In this document: piece after piece, positions 29,585 through 40,421 of the stretch
Layout of the letters: each line of letters starts with the position of its first letter
Position numbering within the stretch: the stretch's first letter is position 1
Source of the DNA: Arenicola marina
Lineage: Eukaryota > Annelida > Polychaeta > Arenicolidae
Assembly: GCA_964019135.1 (NCBI GenBank)
Contig: OZ025263.1
Location: forward strand, 25,109,639 to 25,173,638
Direction of reading: 5' to 3'
DNA: 64,000 bases
Notes under the pieces: model-generated
Seen by the model: the letters and a program-made list of their open reading frames with translations, nothing else
The model's database searches: none
Told to the model about the DNA's origin: nothing
Made by a program: the position numbers and the translations under genes

Positions 29585-30010
29585 GTTAGTCCGGGTCACT
29601 GCGGAGCCGTAAACGTGAGTAATGACTTGGTGGGGTGCCACCCTCATAGAGTCACGTGGGCGACCGCTTTCCAAAACGAGGCTGTAATGACCTCTGGCGG
29701 AAGTGACCCTGATGTAACGGCGCTAGTCTCCGACACTAAATCACCGCGACCTTGACGTGACAAGGCAAGGTGGGCGCTGAGGCCGGAAGACGTCTTCCTC
29801 CCGGGGGGATGACATCTATGGTGGAGGGGGCCACCGTTAAGCGGGTGTCAAGGCAATCTAAATTCTAGGCCAGGATTCCAGTTCATGCCGCGTCCATCCA
29901 TGTTCCCCGGCTCTGGGTGTTCATCCGGGTGACTCTCTGGCCAACGGTCACGCGGGGCAGTGGGGAACCGGAGTAGGGAGCCGCTTACCACATGAAGTGA
30001 CGTCAACATG
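29585..30010 (+). repeat. K segment, GC-rich, array only
   Basis: About 425 bp with higher GC than its surroundings and no copy in the first 24 kb. Starts exactly where J homology ends and finishes near AAGTGACGTCAACATGG (perfect TGACGTCA at 29,998-30,005). It contains GCGGAGCCGTAAACGTGAG and GGGGCAGTGGGGAACCGG. I see no frame and no known family. Units 2 and 3 carry it at 41,864-42,290 and 54,773-55,200. Confidence 0.6.
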
Positions 30011-30930
30011 GAACAATGAAAACTAAACGCAATCCTTGCGGATAATGAACTCTGGGTTTATGTGGCGGAAGGGATGTAGATTTGGCGATGACTAATGATA
30101 ACAGTCATTACTCCGCAACCGGACAGCCGATTAACCTGAAATGTTCAATGTAGCTTCGATGATCATAGACACATGTAACAATATGACAAGTACCATTAGC
30201 ATATATATTGTATGCATTTCAACTATCTGTTTCAATGTTGAGTTTCCTTATGTGCATCTGGTCATATGTATTAAAGTTCCAGCGAAAGTTGAGTCCGGTT
30301 TCTTTTGGGCTGAGACCTGGTTTGAAGCGCTTAAGCCATATGAATGCTTCCTAAATGCCACAAAAAAAAAAAAAAAAAAAAAAAAAAAGGAATGCTTCTC
30401 GAATGCCATCCTTATCGTCGTCGGAAACAATGAGGGGACGAAAGTTAAAGGTTTTGAATCTTTTTTGCTGTACGTTTCTAATTTAGAAAATTTGGGATAG
30501 GGATAATATGCAATCTTAATTTATATCTGTCCTAATAGAGTCAGATAAATGACGTCTCTTACCAAAGTCGCTGCTGAATATCATTTATAGCATAAAAGGC
30601 AAATAAAACATGTGACTAATATTGAAGTATAGTATTTAAAAAATAAGCAAATTTATAGGTGACGCAAAAACAGGAAGTAAAAATAAGTCAACATGTTACT
30701 TTGTCTCTCTCATTGCTTTGTCTAGTGTATTTGCGTTTACAACGAGATCATCTCAATAAACAAGACAACCCTTCACGAAAAAAGGAGCACGAGCTGAAAG
30801 ATAAATATGGTATGGAAAGCTAAATATGTATTTTAATTTCGTAGAATATTACTCGTTACGTTCAATCAAACTACATAGCTGAAATTTCTTCCAATGGCAG
30901 CATTTATTGTACAACGCGTCAAATTGTGCA
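30011..30930 (+). other. L segment, AT-rich, array only
   Basis: AT-rich DNA with no copy in the left 24 kb and no convincing gene. It holds a poly(A) run described separately. The 119-codon frame through the poly(A) (30,141-30,500) has a polylysine centre and shifts in the other units, so it is not called. Confidence 0.5.
30362..30388 (+). repeat. poly(A) run between imperfect direct repeats, unit 1
   Basis: 27 A residues. On the left is GAATGCTTCCTAAATGCC (30,342-30,359), on the right GAATGCTTCTCGAATGCC (30,391-30,408), 15 of 18 bases alike. Units 2 and 3 have 23 A (42,620-42,642) and 10 A, G, 12 A (55,550-55,572). This looks like a retroposed tail bounded by a target-site duplication with almost nothing else inserted, or slippage within a local duplication. 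Confidence 0.8.
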
Positions 30931-32390
30931 GGAAATTGTGTTCATCAATAAAAGTGTAATGTGGCATTTATTACGTTACTTCTAGCACAATCCGCATTTA
31001 TTAATGTACTGTCAGGCAAACTGGGCGAGCGCTCTGGTTGGCTCAATCCGTCTACCCACCGGATAATCCCAAAAGCGACCATAAAATCGTTGTTACCTCC
31101 TAGATATCAGCTTCGTCACACGATATACCTGACCGAAGTGCCTGGACGGGGAATGGGCCTACTTCGTTTTTATACTAACACCGGATATGACTCTCATGTG
31201 GTTTCGTTGGACGTCGGTATCTATTGTTATTTAGCCTTAAGTAATTGAAGCACGTCAGGCAGGGTAAAACTTTATGTTCTTATTGCGTCCCAGGGGAAAT
31301 CGAAGCAAAACCGAGGGCACGAAATGAGACATATGTGGAAGAGAGGATGTCGTAAGCTATTGATGTGGCCATGAATATTTAATGGATACATAAATGCATG
31401 TTTTAATGTCCTTACTACAGAACATATGAGGCGGACAGGTCAATGAGTACTCTCGCTGGCCACCCGAACTTGCTACCATCCGGAACTACAAAGCATTGAT
31501 GAAGGGAATGCGTTTTGCTTCAGCGTTTCATCGGGCGGATTGTGGTTTATACAATTACAAATTTATTACTATTACTATTGTTAATTAGCGAGTGGTTGGT
31601 GACTATTAGCGGCGCCCATATTGATCATTACCGTCACTTGTTTATCATCATAAACCTCGCTTATGTCCCATTCGCGCGACGGCGTCCCTTTTGCACCGCT
31701 AGGAATGGACTAGGAAAATCGAACGAACTCAAATTTGAATTCGAACTATCCATTACATTAACACGAACGATCAAAGATGTGAACTAAAGTGATCCAAAAT
31801 GTTAACCCAAACGGTCCAAATTTTTAATTCTAATGATCCAAAAATATAGCTGAAAAGGAAAACTGGCCGTTTATTGCACAAGGCAAACATTTTTCACCGT
31901 TAGAGTTACCCTTGTTTCGCAAACCCTAGGTCATTAGAGTTAACTTTATGATCAGCATAATGTGACGACTGGCCAAACGTGATTTTGTGTTGTCAGTGAC
32001 AAACAAGTGTAGAATTTAAAGTGATTCAAATTACAGTTAATTTATGATTCTTCTATTCTGTTTATTCTATGGAGGCCATGGTGTCACCTTACCGATGTGT
32101 GTTGTAACCTGAATGACATCCAGTATTTCATGGATTTCACAATGACTTGCATCGGCATGTATATAATATTACAATAATTGCATAGTTTGTAATTGTGTCT
32201 CTGAACACGTTCACAGCACGTCGATTAAACCTAAATACAGAACCGATTAACTCCGAGTGCATTTATAATGGTCAGCAAAATGAGGTGAATTGCGATTTAA
32301 CCTGGCGGCCATGTCAGGGAATCTGGGTAAAGGAGTGACCGGGTCTTGCAGCCTGTTTGTGCCGGCAGGACTCGCCTAGAGTTCCCGTTC
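30930..32390 (+). repeat. E0, leucine-frame segment, E3 and E4, unit 1
   Basis: Same order and orientation as 19,051-20,340. The leucine-rich 90-codon frame (31,515-31,787) starts at TTG and again shows seven leucines. E4 ends GGCAGGACTCGCCTAGAG-TTCCCGTTC at 32,390, where a deletion begins. Confidence 0.78.
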
Positions 32391-32401
32391 CCATTCTTCG
32401 T
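32391..32401 (+). other. deletion scar with 11-bp filler, unit 1
   Basis: Units 2 and 3 continue from GTTCCCGTTC into E5, E6 and most of S. Unit 1 instead has 11 unrelated bases (CCATTCTTCGT) and then resumes at ATGGCGTAATGCTCATCGG. Compared with unit 2 (44,645-45,290), 646 bp are missing. Short filler at a junction is typical of end-joining repair. Confidence 0.9.
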
Positions 32402-33690
32402 ATGGCGTAATGCTCATCGGGTTACGTTTAGGGGTGCGTTTAGTCGAAAACGTGGCGCAATAACTCCCTAATGTCAGTTAATATCGCGCAAGTACTAATG
32501 TTATCCTGTTAAGCTTTTGTTCCGACGTAAAATCAAATCTTAGCTAATGTTATTTTATCTTTAATCTTAAACAAAACAACTCTTTGTTCTAGTTGCATTC
32601 TATTATGTTTCTATTGAGATCGCCTACGTATATTGTGAACAACGCCTGTGTCTCGGAAAACGTTCAAGGCACGCCGAGCAAAGTTAATATGGACACCTTC
32701 AAGTAGCAGTGCACTTATAATGGTCAACATAATGAGGTGAATTTCCACCTGTACTGGCATCTATCTATCAATCTATCCATTCATCCATTCATCCACCTAC
32801 CCATCCATCCATATATCCATCCATCCATCCATCTAAAACTTCAAAAAGCCGAAGAAGCTATTCGTCCTGCAGTATGTGGCGCCGACGTCGTAAAACTATT
32901 TGCGGCGGCACGTAAAAATTGAGTATTTTACGCTGGTTAATTCCAAGGAGCAAATGAGGCTCGCAAGCTTAGATAACTTTAACATCAGGGAACAGCAATG
33001 GTGGAAGCAAAAATACGCACGCGGAATGAGCGATAAATGGGGTTTGTGTCTACCCGAGAGGCCGTAACTCTGATACCACCAAGCGCAGTCTGCAGTTTGC
33101 ATCCAGACCTAAAAACAAGGCTTCTGGCAATTGATGAGTTCTACGAACAGCATTGTTTTATTCGTCAATGAGGTGTATGTAACAATGCCACGGTCGTTAA
33201 GTTGGATGGTGGTTTGGGAGGCTAAAGAGAACGAGGGGGGAGTGTGCTCTCACGCAATTCAGGTAAACTGACATGGACCCCGAGAAGGGGCCCGTGGGTA
33301 TAAGATAATGAAGGGAGAAAAAAGATACACTGAGGCAGAACGGGATAGCTGGCTGGAAGACACACTGTGAGACGCTAGAAGAGCAGAGAAAGATGGAGAT
33401 ATAAGTGGGCAAAAAGACTGTTGGACCATTGAAAAAGTCAGACCGGCTTCAGGGTATTCAAATAGGTAGAGATGTTAAAGGGAGACGAGGAGAACAAAAG
33501 GCCAGACTGAAAGCAAAAGATATTCTTGAAGGTGGCTATCATATCTGGATGACGCAGTTACAGAGGAACATGTTCTCTCTTGATACAAGTGTACTAACAA
33601 GACAATGCAATCATTCATTGGCGATAACAAATGTAGGGAAACAAGGAGCACAATAATCGCATTATTTATTGTAGTAACAGAAATATCTTT
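32402..33690 (+). repeat. S remnant, ATCC microsatellite, B piece and H, unit 1
   Basis: S (32,402-32,757), ATCC array (32,758-32,834), last 145 bp of B (GCCGAAGAAGCTATTCG to TTAGATAACTTTAAC), then H, which is full length here and matches the inverted 1,880-2,562 copy. The 83-codon frame at 33,405-33,656 opens at GTG. Confidence 0.75.
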
Positions 33691-34062
33691 AAAGCGGCTG
33701 TGGCCGACTTGAGTTTTCTGAAGTTCGACGTTACAGCTCTGGCAATGTACCTAAATGTCATCAGTTTTCTGCGACTGGAGGTGGTAGCACGGATTAACTG
33801 CGTGTTTCTGTGAAATATGCGTCCTGACTTACCTCATGAAAAGGATTCTGGTTGGTCAAGATGGTGGTTAAAGTTCATTACACAATGGCTTTTAATGGAA
33901 GAATGCCGTAATTGGCAGCCAAATGCGCGATCGCTTTCGGGAGAGTACGGTCGTTTTTCATTGAAAGGGTGGGATTCTGTTCATTGAGATTGTAAATGCC
34001 ATTTGACCCCATCGATGTACTTAGTCACTGCCAGGAAGTATCGATGCGAAAGGAGGGTACAG

Positions 34063-34069
34063 TATAAAA
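34063..34069 (+). promoter_or_regulatory. TATA box of C module, unit 1
   Basis: TATAAAA, 44 bp before the ATG. The same spacing is kept at 14,610 and on the minus strand at 1,506, although the surrounding sequence has diverged. A start about 30 bp downstream would fall in the pyrimidine-rich CATCCCTTTCTCCC stretch and leave a very short 5' leader. Unit 2 and 3 equivalents are at 46,952 and 59,871. Confidence 0.5.
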
Positions 34070-34106
34070 CCAAAGAGTAAATAGTATCATCCCTTTCTCC
34101 CAAATA

Positions 34107-34295
34107 ATGGCCGGTGCGTCTGGATGCGGAGGAGAGGTGGGGTCGTTAGTTACAGTTATGGCCATGGATATTGCTTTCCCTGCGGGGGAGGAGGGAGGGT
34201 CGATAGAGGTGGTCAAGGAGAACGGCTTCTCGGATCACACTTGTATGTATACCTTCGCTGCTTCAGCTGCAGCAATGCCGCTCACACTGAGCTAA
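34107..34295 (+). CDS. 62-codon frame of C module, unit 1
   Basis: ATG in a good context (AATAATGG); MAGASGCGGEVGS at the start, a hydrophobic stretch (LVTVMAMDIAFPAG), an acidic centre (GEEGGSIEVVKE) and an alanine-rich end (TFAASAAAMPLTLS), then TAA. A second in-frame ATG lies in ATGGCCATGGAT. It is longer than the 35-codon frame of the older copies because of small indels after the PCG/PAG position. No family recognised; cysteines are too few for a metallothionein. A real short secreted or regulatory peptide, a non-coding RNA with a chance frame, or a relic are all possible. Confidence 0.25.
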   Translation: MAGASGCGGEVGSLVTVMAMDIAFPAGEEGGSIEVVKENGFSDHTCMYTFAASAAAMPLTLS

Positions 34296-34333
34296 AGCCC
34301 CAAGAAATATCATCAAAGGTCATGTATCAACTC

Positions 34334-34339
34334 AATAAA
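34334..34339 (+). terminator. AATAAA polyadenylation signal of C module, unit 1
   Basis: AATAAA 39 bp after the stop codon, followed by a T-rich GATTTATTATAATTGG stretch. The older copy has AATAAG at 14,903. Position relative to the frame fits a compact animal transcript; use is not shown. Confidence 0.4.
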
Positions 34340-34532
34340 GAATTGATTTATTATAATTGGCGCTGTTCAGTGAAAGCCAAGGCTCTTTGCTCACCCGCGC
34401 GTTTTGCTATGCTTGGCCGCTACGTGGGTGGATAATGTATTGTTACTGGTATTATCGCTCCTTTCTCTTTTGACCTTTATTGTTGTCACAACAGTCTCGG
34501 CGGGACGTTTCCAAGCACCATGAAGAGGGGAC

Positions 34533-34560
34533 CTCGGGTTAATAAAAGACAAAACCCGAG
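34533..34560 (+). promoter_or_regulatory. perfect hairpin with AATAAA loop, unit 1
   Basis: Arms CTCGGGTT (34,533-34,540) and AACCCGAG (34,553-34,560) around a 12-nt loop AATAAAAGACAA. Both arms are intact at 15,113-15,140 too, while nearby bases differ, and decayed at 25.49 kb and in the inverted 1.15-kb copy. Unit 2 and 3 equivalents are at 47,422 and 60,341. Confidence 0.55.
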
Positions 34561-34599
34561 CGAGATGGTTAATAAAGACCGAAAAATAATTCCTGATTC

Positions 34600-34790
34600 A
34601 TGTTACACGTCTTGAACGAAATGATCTCTGTCCTGTGAGAGCGAAAATCTCTGTATCGTGACGTCATCGGAGGATGCATCCCTTTAATGCACTGTCCTCA
34701 GGGGATGAATCTCTGTAGCGTCATCAGCGGATACGTCTTTGCTTAGGGATGTGCTCATGGGATAAATCTGTTTTCGATTTCGGAAGCGTT
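34600..34790 (+). repeat. CRE minisatellite, unit 1 second copy
   Basis: Degenerate about 31-bp monomers with one perfect TGACGTCA at 34,659-34,666, followed by a GTCCTCAGGGGATGAATCTC monomer. Same place relative to C and the 55-bp repeats as at 15.2 kb. Confidence 0.8.
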
Positions 34791-34844
34791 TTTAGCTTGA
34801 TCATCAGTTTGTAAGTTTACATGTTCCTGGCATCACCAAATAGC

Positions 34845-35090
34845 CAGACTTCAGCCCGTCTTTGGCGGCGGCCAGGACATGATCGGAACCATTGGACTGC
34901 AGATTGCAGGCCGTCTCTGGCTGCGGACAGAGCAGAACATGGTCAGGACCATTGGGTTGCGGACCGCTGATATTACAAAGGGTCTGCGTTGTGCTATCGT
35001 GGCCGGCTGCCGCACCCCTATATACATGGGTGACATGGGGTGACGGACGCCTTGATCCCTGTCCTTGGTGACAGCTGGTGAAGGCTGCCT
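34845..35090 (+). repeat. 55-bp and 38-bp minisatellites, unit 1 last copy
   Basis: Two degenerate 55-bp copies (34,845-34,975) and a remnant of about two 38-bp copies (35,025-35,090, GGGTGACATGGGGTGACGG). A 96-codon minus frame crosses both and is a repeat by-product. Confidence 0.8.
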
Positions 35091-36271
35091 TCACACATGG
35101 GTGGTCATCATCAACACAAACCGCTCAGCATTGTCACTGCTTGTACATGATATAGAAGCAGTGTGCTGGTCATAGCAGGGCTACCGTGTGTGAGATAATG
35201 GGGTTCATCGCTGATGAGGCGGAGCTCTGAAGCCAACAAACAGTGTTTAATCACTTGCTGTCATTCATTATATTATCATCAACAGGAAATAAGCTAGATA
35301 CATTTCTGCTTCCTCACAGATAGATAGTCGGCTGGAACTATCTATGTCTTTTTTGTAACAACCACGTGTCTCCGGTGTTGGAGCGCTCTAGCCACGGGGC
35401 TCAATTATTAACCCAGCACGGAATGCCTCTCTGCATGGATTTCAACATATTTCGCGGACGCAGTCGTCCCCTTGATACAAAACCCTCAATGTGTAATATC
35501 CTTTTACTGTCTAGTACTATCGTAACAGACTCCACTGTCACTCTGAGGAGTTAGGGACCTCCGGCAGAAAATTGCGCTTCTATTATTCCTCGTTGTTTCT
35601 TGCTTAAATGAAGAATGGTCACGTGAATCATTGTTGTAATAAACGCATATATAAAATATATAAGACGACAATATCTAGAGCCAAACTTTACAATCTGTAA
35701 CCGACTGAAAAACATGCAATATTTTATTAAGTAGAAAGCAAATTCCTCCCTTTACGACTACACGACGACTAGACAAATTAAAAGAAAAGAAATGTCCTTC
35801 CTTTTCCGTCACATCTGTGCAATGTCTTGAAAAATAATGGTTTCCTTCTTGGCCTTCATTGCCGACAGACGTCATCTTTTTCACTAATTACATCTGATTA
35901 CGTGTGTTGTCAACCCTGGTACCTGTAATTACTTAGACATATGACATCAATACTACCTCTACTTTATTATTCTGCCAATTGACTCAAACAAGTTTCTTGT
36001 ATTAGTTATTTACATAATCATGTGAAAATAATGAACAAGATTTCATATCCATAATGAAAGCAAGACATAACAGTACAGTCCACGGCAGAGGAAGACAAAG
36101 TTTGAAACCCACAATTGAAGCATAACATATTCATCTCTTAATTAGCATTGGATAACACATAGTGGGTTCCAATTTGTTCTTAGATATACTAAAAGACAAA
36201 AATGGTTTTTATTCATCCGCCGACTTCGGATAGTTAAATTGAACACGATTTCGTTATTCAAACCCGTGTAT
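35091..36271. other. unit-only AT-rich end, unit 1
   Basis: No copy outside the array. AT-rich with AATAAA at 35,639-35,644 and TATATAAAATATATAAG, no frame above about 70 codons that opens with ATG and has any support. It ends AACCCGTGTAT and abuts the next unit start. Confidence 0.5.
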
Positions 36272-36422
36272 TCAAGCAATGTATCATAGATACAATGTAA
36301 CGCGATGTCATTCACTGCATTATATTCTATTAACTGTAATTAATATCAATCAATTCAATTAATGCAATAAGATTGATGCGACCAATCATGTCTCCAGCAA
36401 TTTCTCTTCAGCCAATACTGTT

Positions 36423-36487
36423 CATATATTTATCTTTGACATATATATATCTTTGATATCTTTGATATCTTTGATATATCTTTGACG
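36423..36487 (+). repeat. ATCTTTGAT short tandem repeat, unit 2
   Basis: Several copies of ATCTTTGAT/ATATCTTTG mixed with (AT)n. Unit 1 has a single ATCTTTGACG at the same place (24,179-24,188); units 3 and 4 have the expanded form at about 49,312-49,376 and 62,231-62,295. Confidence 0.85.
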
Positions 36488-37615
36488 CCCATTATAAGGC
36501 ACATACCAATTGTTCTATCATTCATTGTTTTAGAATTGAGTCTTCTTTAACCGTTGAAACCCAGATCATTTGTTGTCGTTTCTATCCTTTTAGAGTCACT
36601 TGTATCCACCCGCCAATAGACTCCCTTCAGCCCTGTTCTGCTACTTAACCCATCTTGATCCATTCTGCCACGTACAACTTCTTTCCGCCGCTATTACTCG
36701 GCCAATCGTCATCAACCGCTTAATGAATCTAGTCGTATGATATATAATATCTAGTCGTATAATCGCTTTGCGCCACTGTGCTCAAGCCAATGCTAGCAAC
36801 CTTTGCTATCGAGGCGGTTCTCGGACTACAGAATGGCCAACTGGTAAGTATGGCCTCGGCATATACACCACTTAGCAATAGTATTCAGGACATTTCCCGA
36901 ATGACCTGCCTGGGTCAAATAGCTACACTCAATGAGTCTCCGTTGGATATGCGCTTGTGAGATATCGTCGCTTGTTGCTTGCGTGACATGGGGTGACGGC
37001 TGCCTTGAGCCCTGTGTTCGGTGACATGGGATGACAACTGACCAACAACTTAGTCACTGATACCCCAGCGAACCAATATCAATAAAATCGCATAAATGTC
37101 TTCATCTTATCGCTGTTTCATGACAGCTATCTTCTTTGTTTGTCCAGTGCATTCCAAATCCAGTGCATAGGGGTTCTACATTACGCCTTCCTTCACCCCG
37201 GCGTGCGTTCCAAGGAACCAAATAAACATGGTCGGATATTCATAGAATACTCAGGATGTCATAAAATTAATCACAGAGGGAGACATTGTTATGTGTCCAT
37301 GTTTTTGGTAATAATACAACACGATATTATCGGAGTGATCGCAATGGCCGAAGGGGCTATCCCTCCCGAAGACTGGCGCCACCCATTTGCGGCGGACAGT
37401 AAAAATCGGGTATTTTATGCTGGTTAATTTCGCCGAGCAAATGGGGCTCGCAAGCTTAGTTACCCTTAACGGCCACGCGTTGCCAATGTGTAGCTTTTGG
37501 AGGAGACAGCGAAGATACCATGGCTGGGCGGAAGTTTCATAATAGGATCAAAATCAAGTGTTTAAGCAATCCATGAGACCCCCGCAAAGTAGTGTTTTAT
37601 TCGCCAATGAAGGTG

Positions 37616-37745
37616 TCAGTCTCAGTCTCATTCTCAGTCTCAGTCTCGGTTTTGGTCTCAGTCTCAGTCTCAGTCTCAGTCTTAGTCTCAGTCTCAGTCT
37701 CAGTCTCAGTCTCAGTCTCAGTCTCAGTCTCAGTCTCAGTCTCAG
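37616..37745 (+). repeat. (CTCAGT)n hexamer array, unit 2
   Basis: 130 bp; the right half is uninterrupted, unlike units 1, 3 and 4, which keep TTCAGT and CCCAGT variants. Either unit 2 was homogenised or the others share an older state. Confidence 0.95.
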
Positions 37746-40421
37746 CGGGAGATTTCGAAACACCACGCAGAGGGGACTTCGGGTTAGTAAAAGACAAAAC
37801 CTGAGCGGGACGATTAATAAAGAACGAAAAACAATACCTGATTCTTATTACGCAGTTTGAACTTAATAATCTCTGTAGTGCGATTGCCTGTGAGCATGAG
37901 AAATTCTTGACCGTGACGTCATTGCTGAGATGAATCTCTGTATAGCGATTTCCTCAGGGATGAATATATGCACAACGTATGCCGAGGGGATGATTGTTTG
38001 TATGGTGATGTACTCAGGTTATGAATCTCGTTATTGCAATATCATCAGGACATGAATCCCTTTATTGTGATTTGACTGTCTGCTGCAGGCTTCTGGTGCC
38101 ACAAGCGGAAGAATTGCTTCAGGACGACACTGCGAGCGAAATGATGACTACCTGTCCCTCTCGCTCTCTCTAAAACATTATGCGTAAATGCTTGACTGCA
38201 GCCATATTTTGTAAATGGGCGAATCTTCCCGAAGGAACGTATTTTAGCTGGTGTGGTGTGGTCTCCACGGACCGCCCACCTACCTGGTGACCCCAGCACG
38301 GGGACACACGGCGAACAACCTGCCCGTCTTTGTCACATGTGACAGCTCTCATACAGCTCTCACCCGGTGTCTGCACTTCTTGGAAATACACATTAAACAC
38401 CCATAACTGACGCGCTGACAGACTGAAGCATTTTCGTCTCTCGGTTCTGGTTCCTTACCTAGAATTATAAATTGAGTCTCGTCCCTTATACATATTGGTG
38501 AATGAATCTGCTTTGATAATTGACCCCAGGTGAGGAAATTAAAGAACTTGATTAAAACAGTTCCGAGAATCTGAACGATGGCTAAATGCAACAACGGGGA
38601 AGATACCTATCCTGGCGGTGAAGCGTTGCTTGGTCTCTCAGTGGCGTATTTTACTGATATATACGTGTATGCATATATTAATGCCCCTTTCTTACCCTAT
38701 CCGCGGGAGGTGTCGTGCTTGTCTTTTACTTATATATCCCCTCTGATGTGATGTGAAGCTGTGGCCCTTAGGCCTGGACTATCACCTTTCAGTGTAGAAG
38801 ATCATGCGAACAGGTATTTAGCCCTTTCCGTTAAGTATGGCGTGAAACATTTCTTAATTGCGTGCATGTGCGCTATCAATGGCGTCATGCGCAACATTTA
38901 CAACTATGGAATACAATCAGCGATTTACAAGCAATATTATCCGAATGGGGACTGCGGGAGAAACATCTGACAGCCCGGACGCGGAAACAAGGGTAATATG
39001 GACGAAGGGAGTCCTGCCGATTCATGTCAGGAGAAAGGGCTGATGTGACATTGTATGGGACGGAGTGATGACGTCACGGGTATGGATGTATGGATCGGTT
39101 GGCTGGCGGCCGGCGACGGCTCAGCCTCTGATTTGTGGCCAGAGACACGCGAGAGCTAACCACATGCCACATGCTGAACGTCACTTCGCATCAGTGGACG
39201 ACAACGGGTAGATGCCTCTACCGCCGTACGCCGCGGCGAGCCGCGATCATACGGTCATACGATTATGACCTTGACCTTCCTAGGCTGACATGGTCACAAA
39301 GGCGCCATCGATCAACACTTCCACATCACGATATTCTCGGGGCGGTCACACTGGCCGAAGGGGCTATCAATCATGCAGTCTGTGAAGCCGACGTCGATTG
39401 GCGGCGGCCATGGCAAAACTGGTATTTTATGCTGGTTCATTTCGTCGAGCAAATGAGGCTCGTAAGCTTAGTTAGCTTTGACGCCCCCGCGCTGCCAATG
39501 CGTAGCTTTTTGAGGAGTCATTGAAGACATCATGGCTGGGCGGCAGTTGCCTAATAGTTAGAAACAGTTAAAAAATCGAATCTGGGCAGTGCGTGAACTG
39601 GCAATGGAGGAAGCCAAAAGACACTCGCATACTGAGCGATAGATGGGGTCTGTGGGGTCCGAGATCGTAACGCTGATACCAACAACCGCAGTATGCAGTT
39701 TTCTTCCAGGCCTAAAACAGGGCTTCGGGCCATCGATGAGTTTTGCGAAAAGCATTGTTTTATTCGCAAATGACGGTATATATAACCATACCATGATCCT
39801 TAAGTTGGATTTTAATTGCTGAGGGTGGTGGATTGGGAGGCTTTAGAGAACAAGGGGGGAGTGTGCACTAGCACAATTCATGTAGACTGACGTGAGCCGA
39901 CTGAACCAAAAGCGATTAGTGACACTGATGGGAGAAAAAAGAAATACGGAAGCGGAATGAAGGAGATATATGTGGGATAAAATACTGTCGGACCAGTGAA
40001 AGACGCAGACAGGCTTCACTCAGGGTATTGAAATAGGTAGAGATGGTAAAGGGGATGAATCTGCGCTGTCCCCAGGAGATGAATCTCTTTATCGTGACGT
40101 CATCCCAGGATACATCTTTGCATAGCGATGTGCTCATGGAATAAACCTGTTTCCGATTTCGGAAGCGTTTTTAGCTTGATCATCAGTTTGTATGTTTCAT
40201 GTTCCCGGAATCACCAAATCGCCAGACTTCAGCCCATCCTTGGCTGCGGTCAAGACATGATCGGAACCATTGGACTGCAGATTGCAAGCCATCCCCCGCC
40301 GCGGGCCAGAACAGAACATGGTCAGGACCATTGAGGTGCAGACTGCTGATAACACAAAGGGCTTGAGTTGCTGTATTGACGTCCTCCAAGCGCCGGTTGG
40401 AGCACCCCTATACACTTTGGT

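Larger units (their letters stand above)
33693..34440 (+). repeat. C module, unit 1 (candidate transcription unit)
   Basis: Homologous to 14,245-14,920 and the inverted 1,225-1,860. In order: TTGGTCAAGATGGTGG, GCCATTTGACCCCA, TATAAAA at 34,063-34,069, ATG at 34,107, stop at 34,293-34,295, AATAAA at 34,334-34,339. Followed by the hairpin and CRE array. Recurs at 46,582-47,329 and 59,501-60,248. Confidence 0.75.
24023..36271 (+). repeat. macrosatellite unit 1 (12,249 bp)
   Basis: Starts TCAAGCAATGTATCATAG, which recurs at 36,272, 49,161 and 62,080. Module order: AT-rich unit-only start; A insert (24,479-24,682); B 3' half (25,010-25,260); hexamer array; CRE; F (25,965-26,500); B (26,690-27,255); H (27,255-27,755); CRE; 55-bp; 38-bp with insert; J (29,378-29,584); K; L with poly(A); E0 (30,930-31,265); leucine-frame segment; E3, E4; S remnant; ATCC; B piece; H (32,980-33,660); C; CRE; 55-bp; 38-bp remnant; unit-only end (35,090-36,271). 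Unit 1 lacks 646 bp that units 2 and 3 have and a 9-bp-repeat expansion. Confidence 0.95.

Noticed and set aside
30141-30500. 119-codon frame through the poly(A)
   Set aside because: The polylysine comes from the A run, and the frame after it shifts between units as the run length varies.
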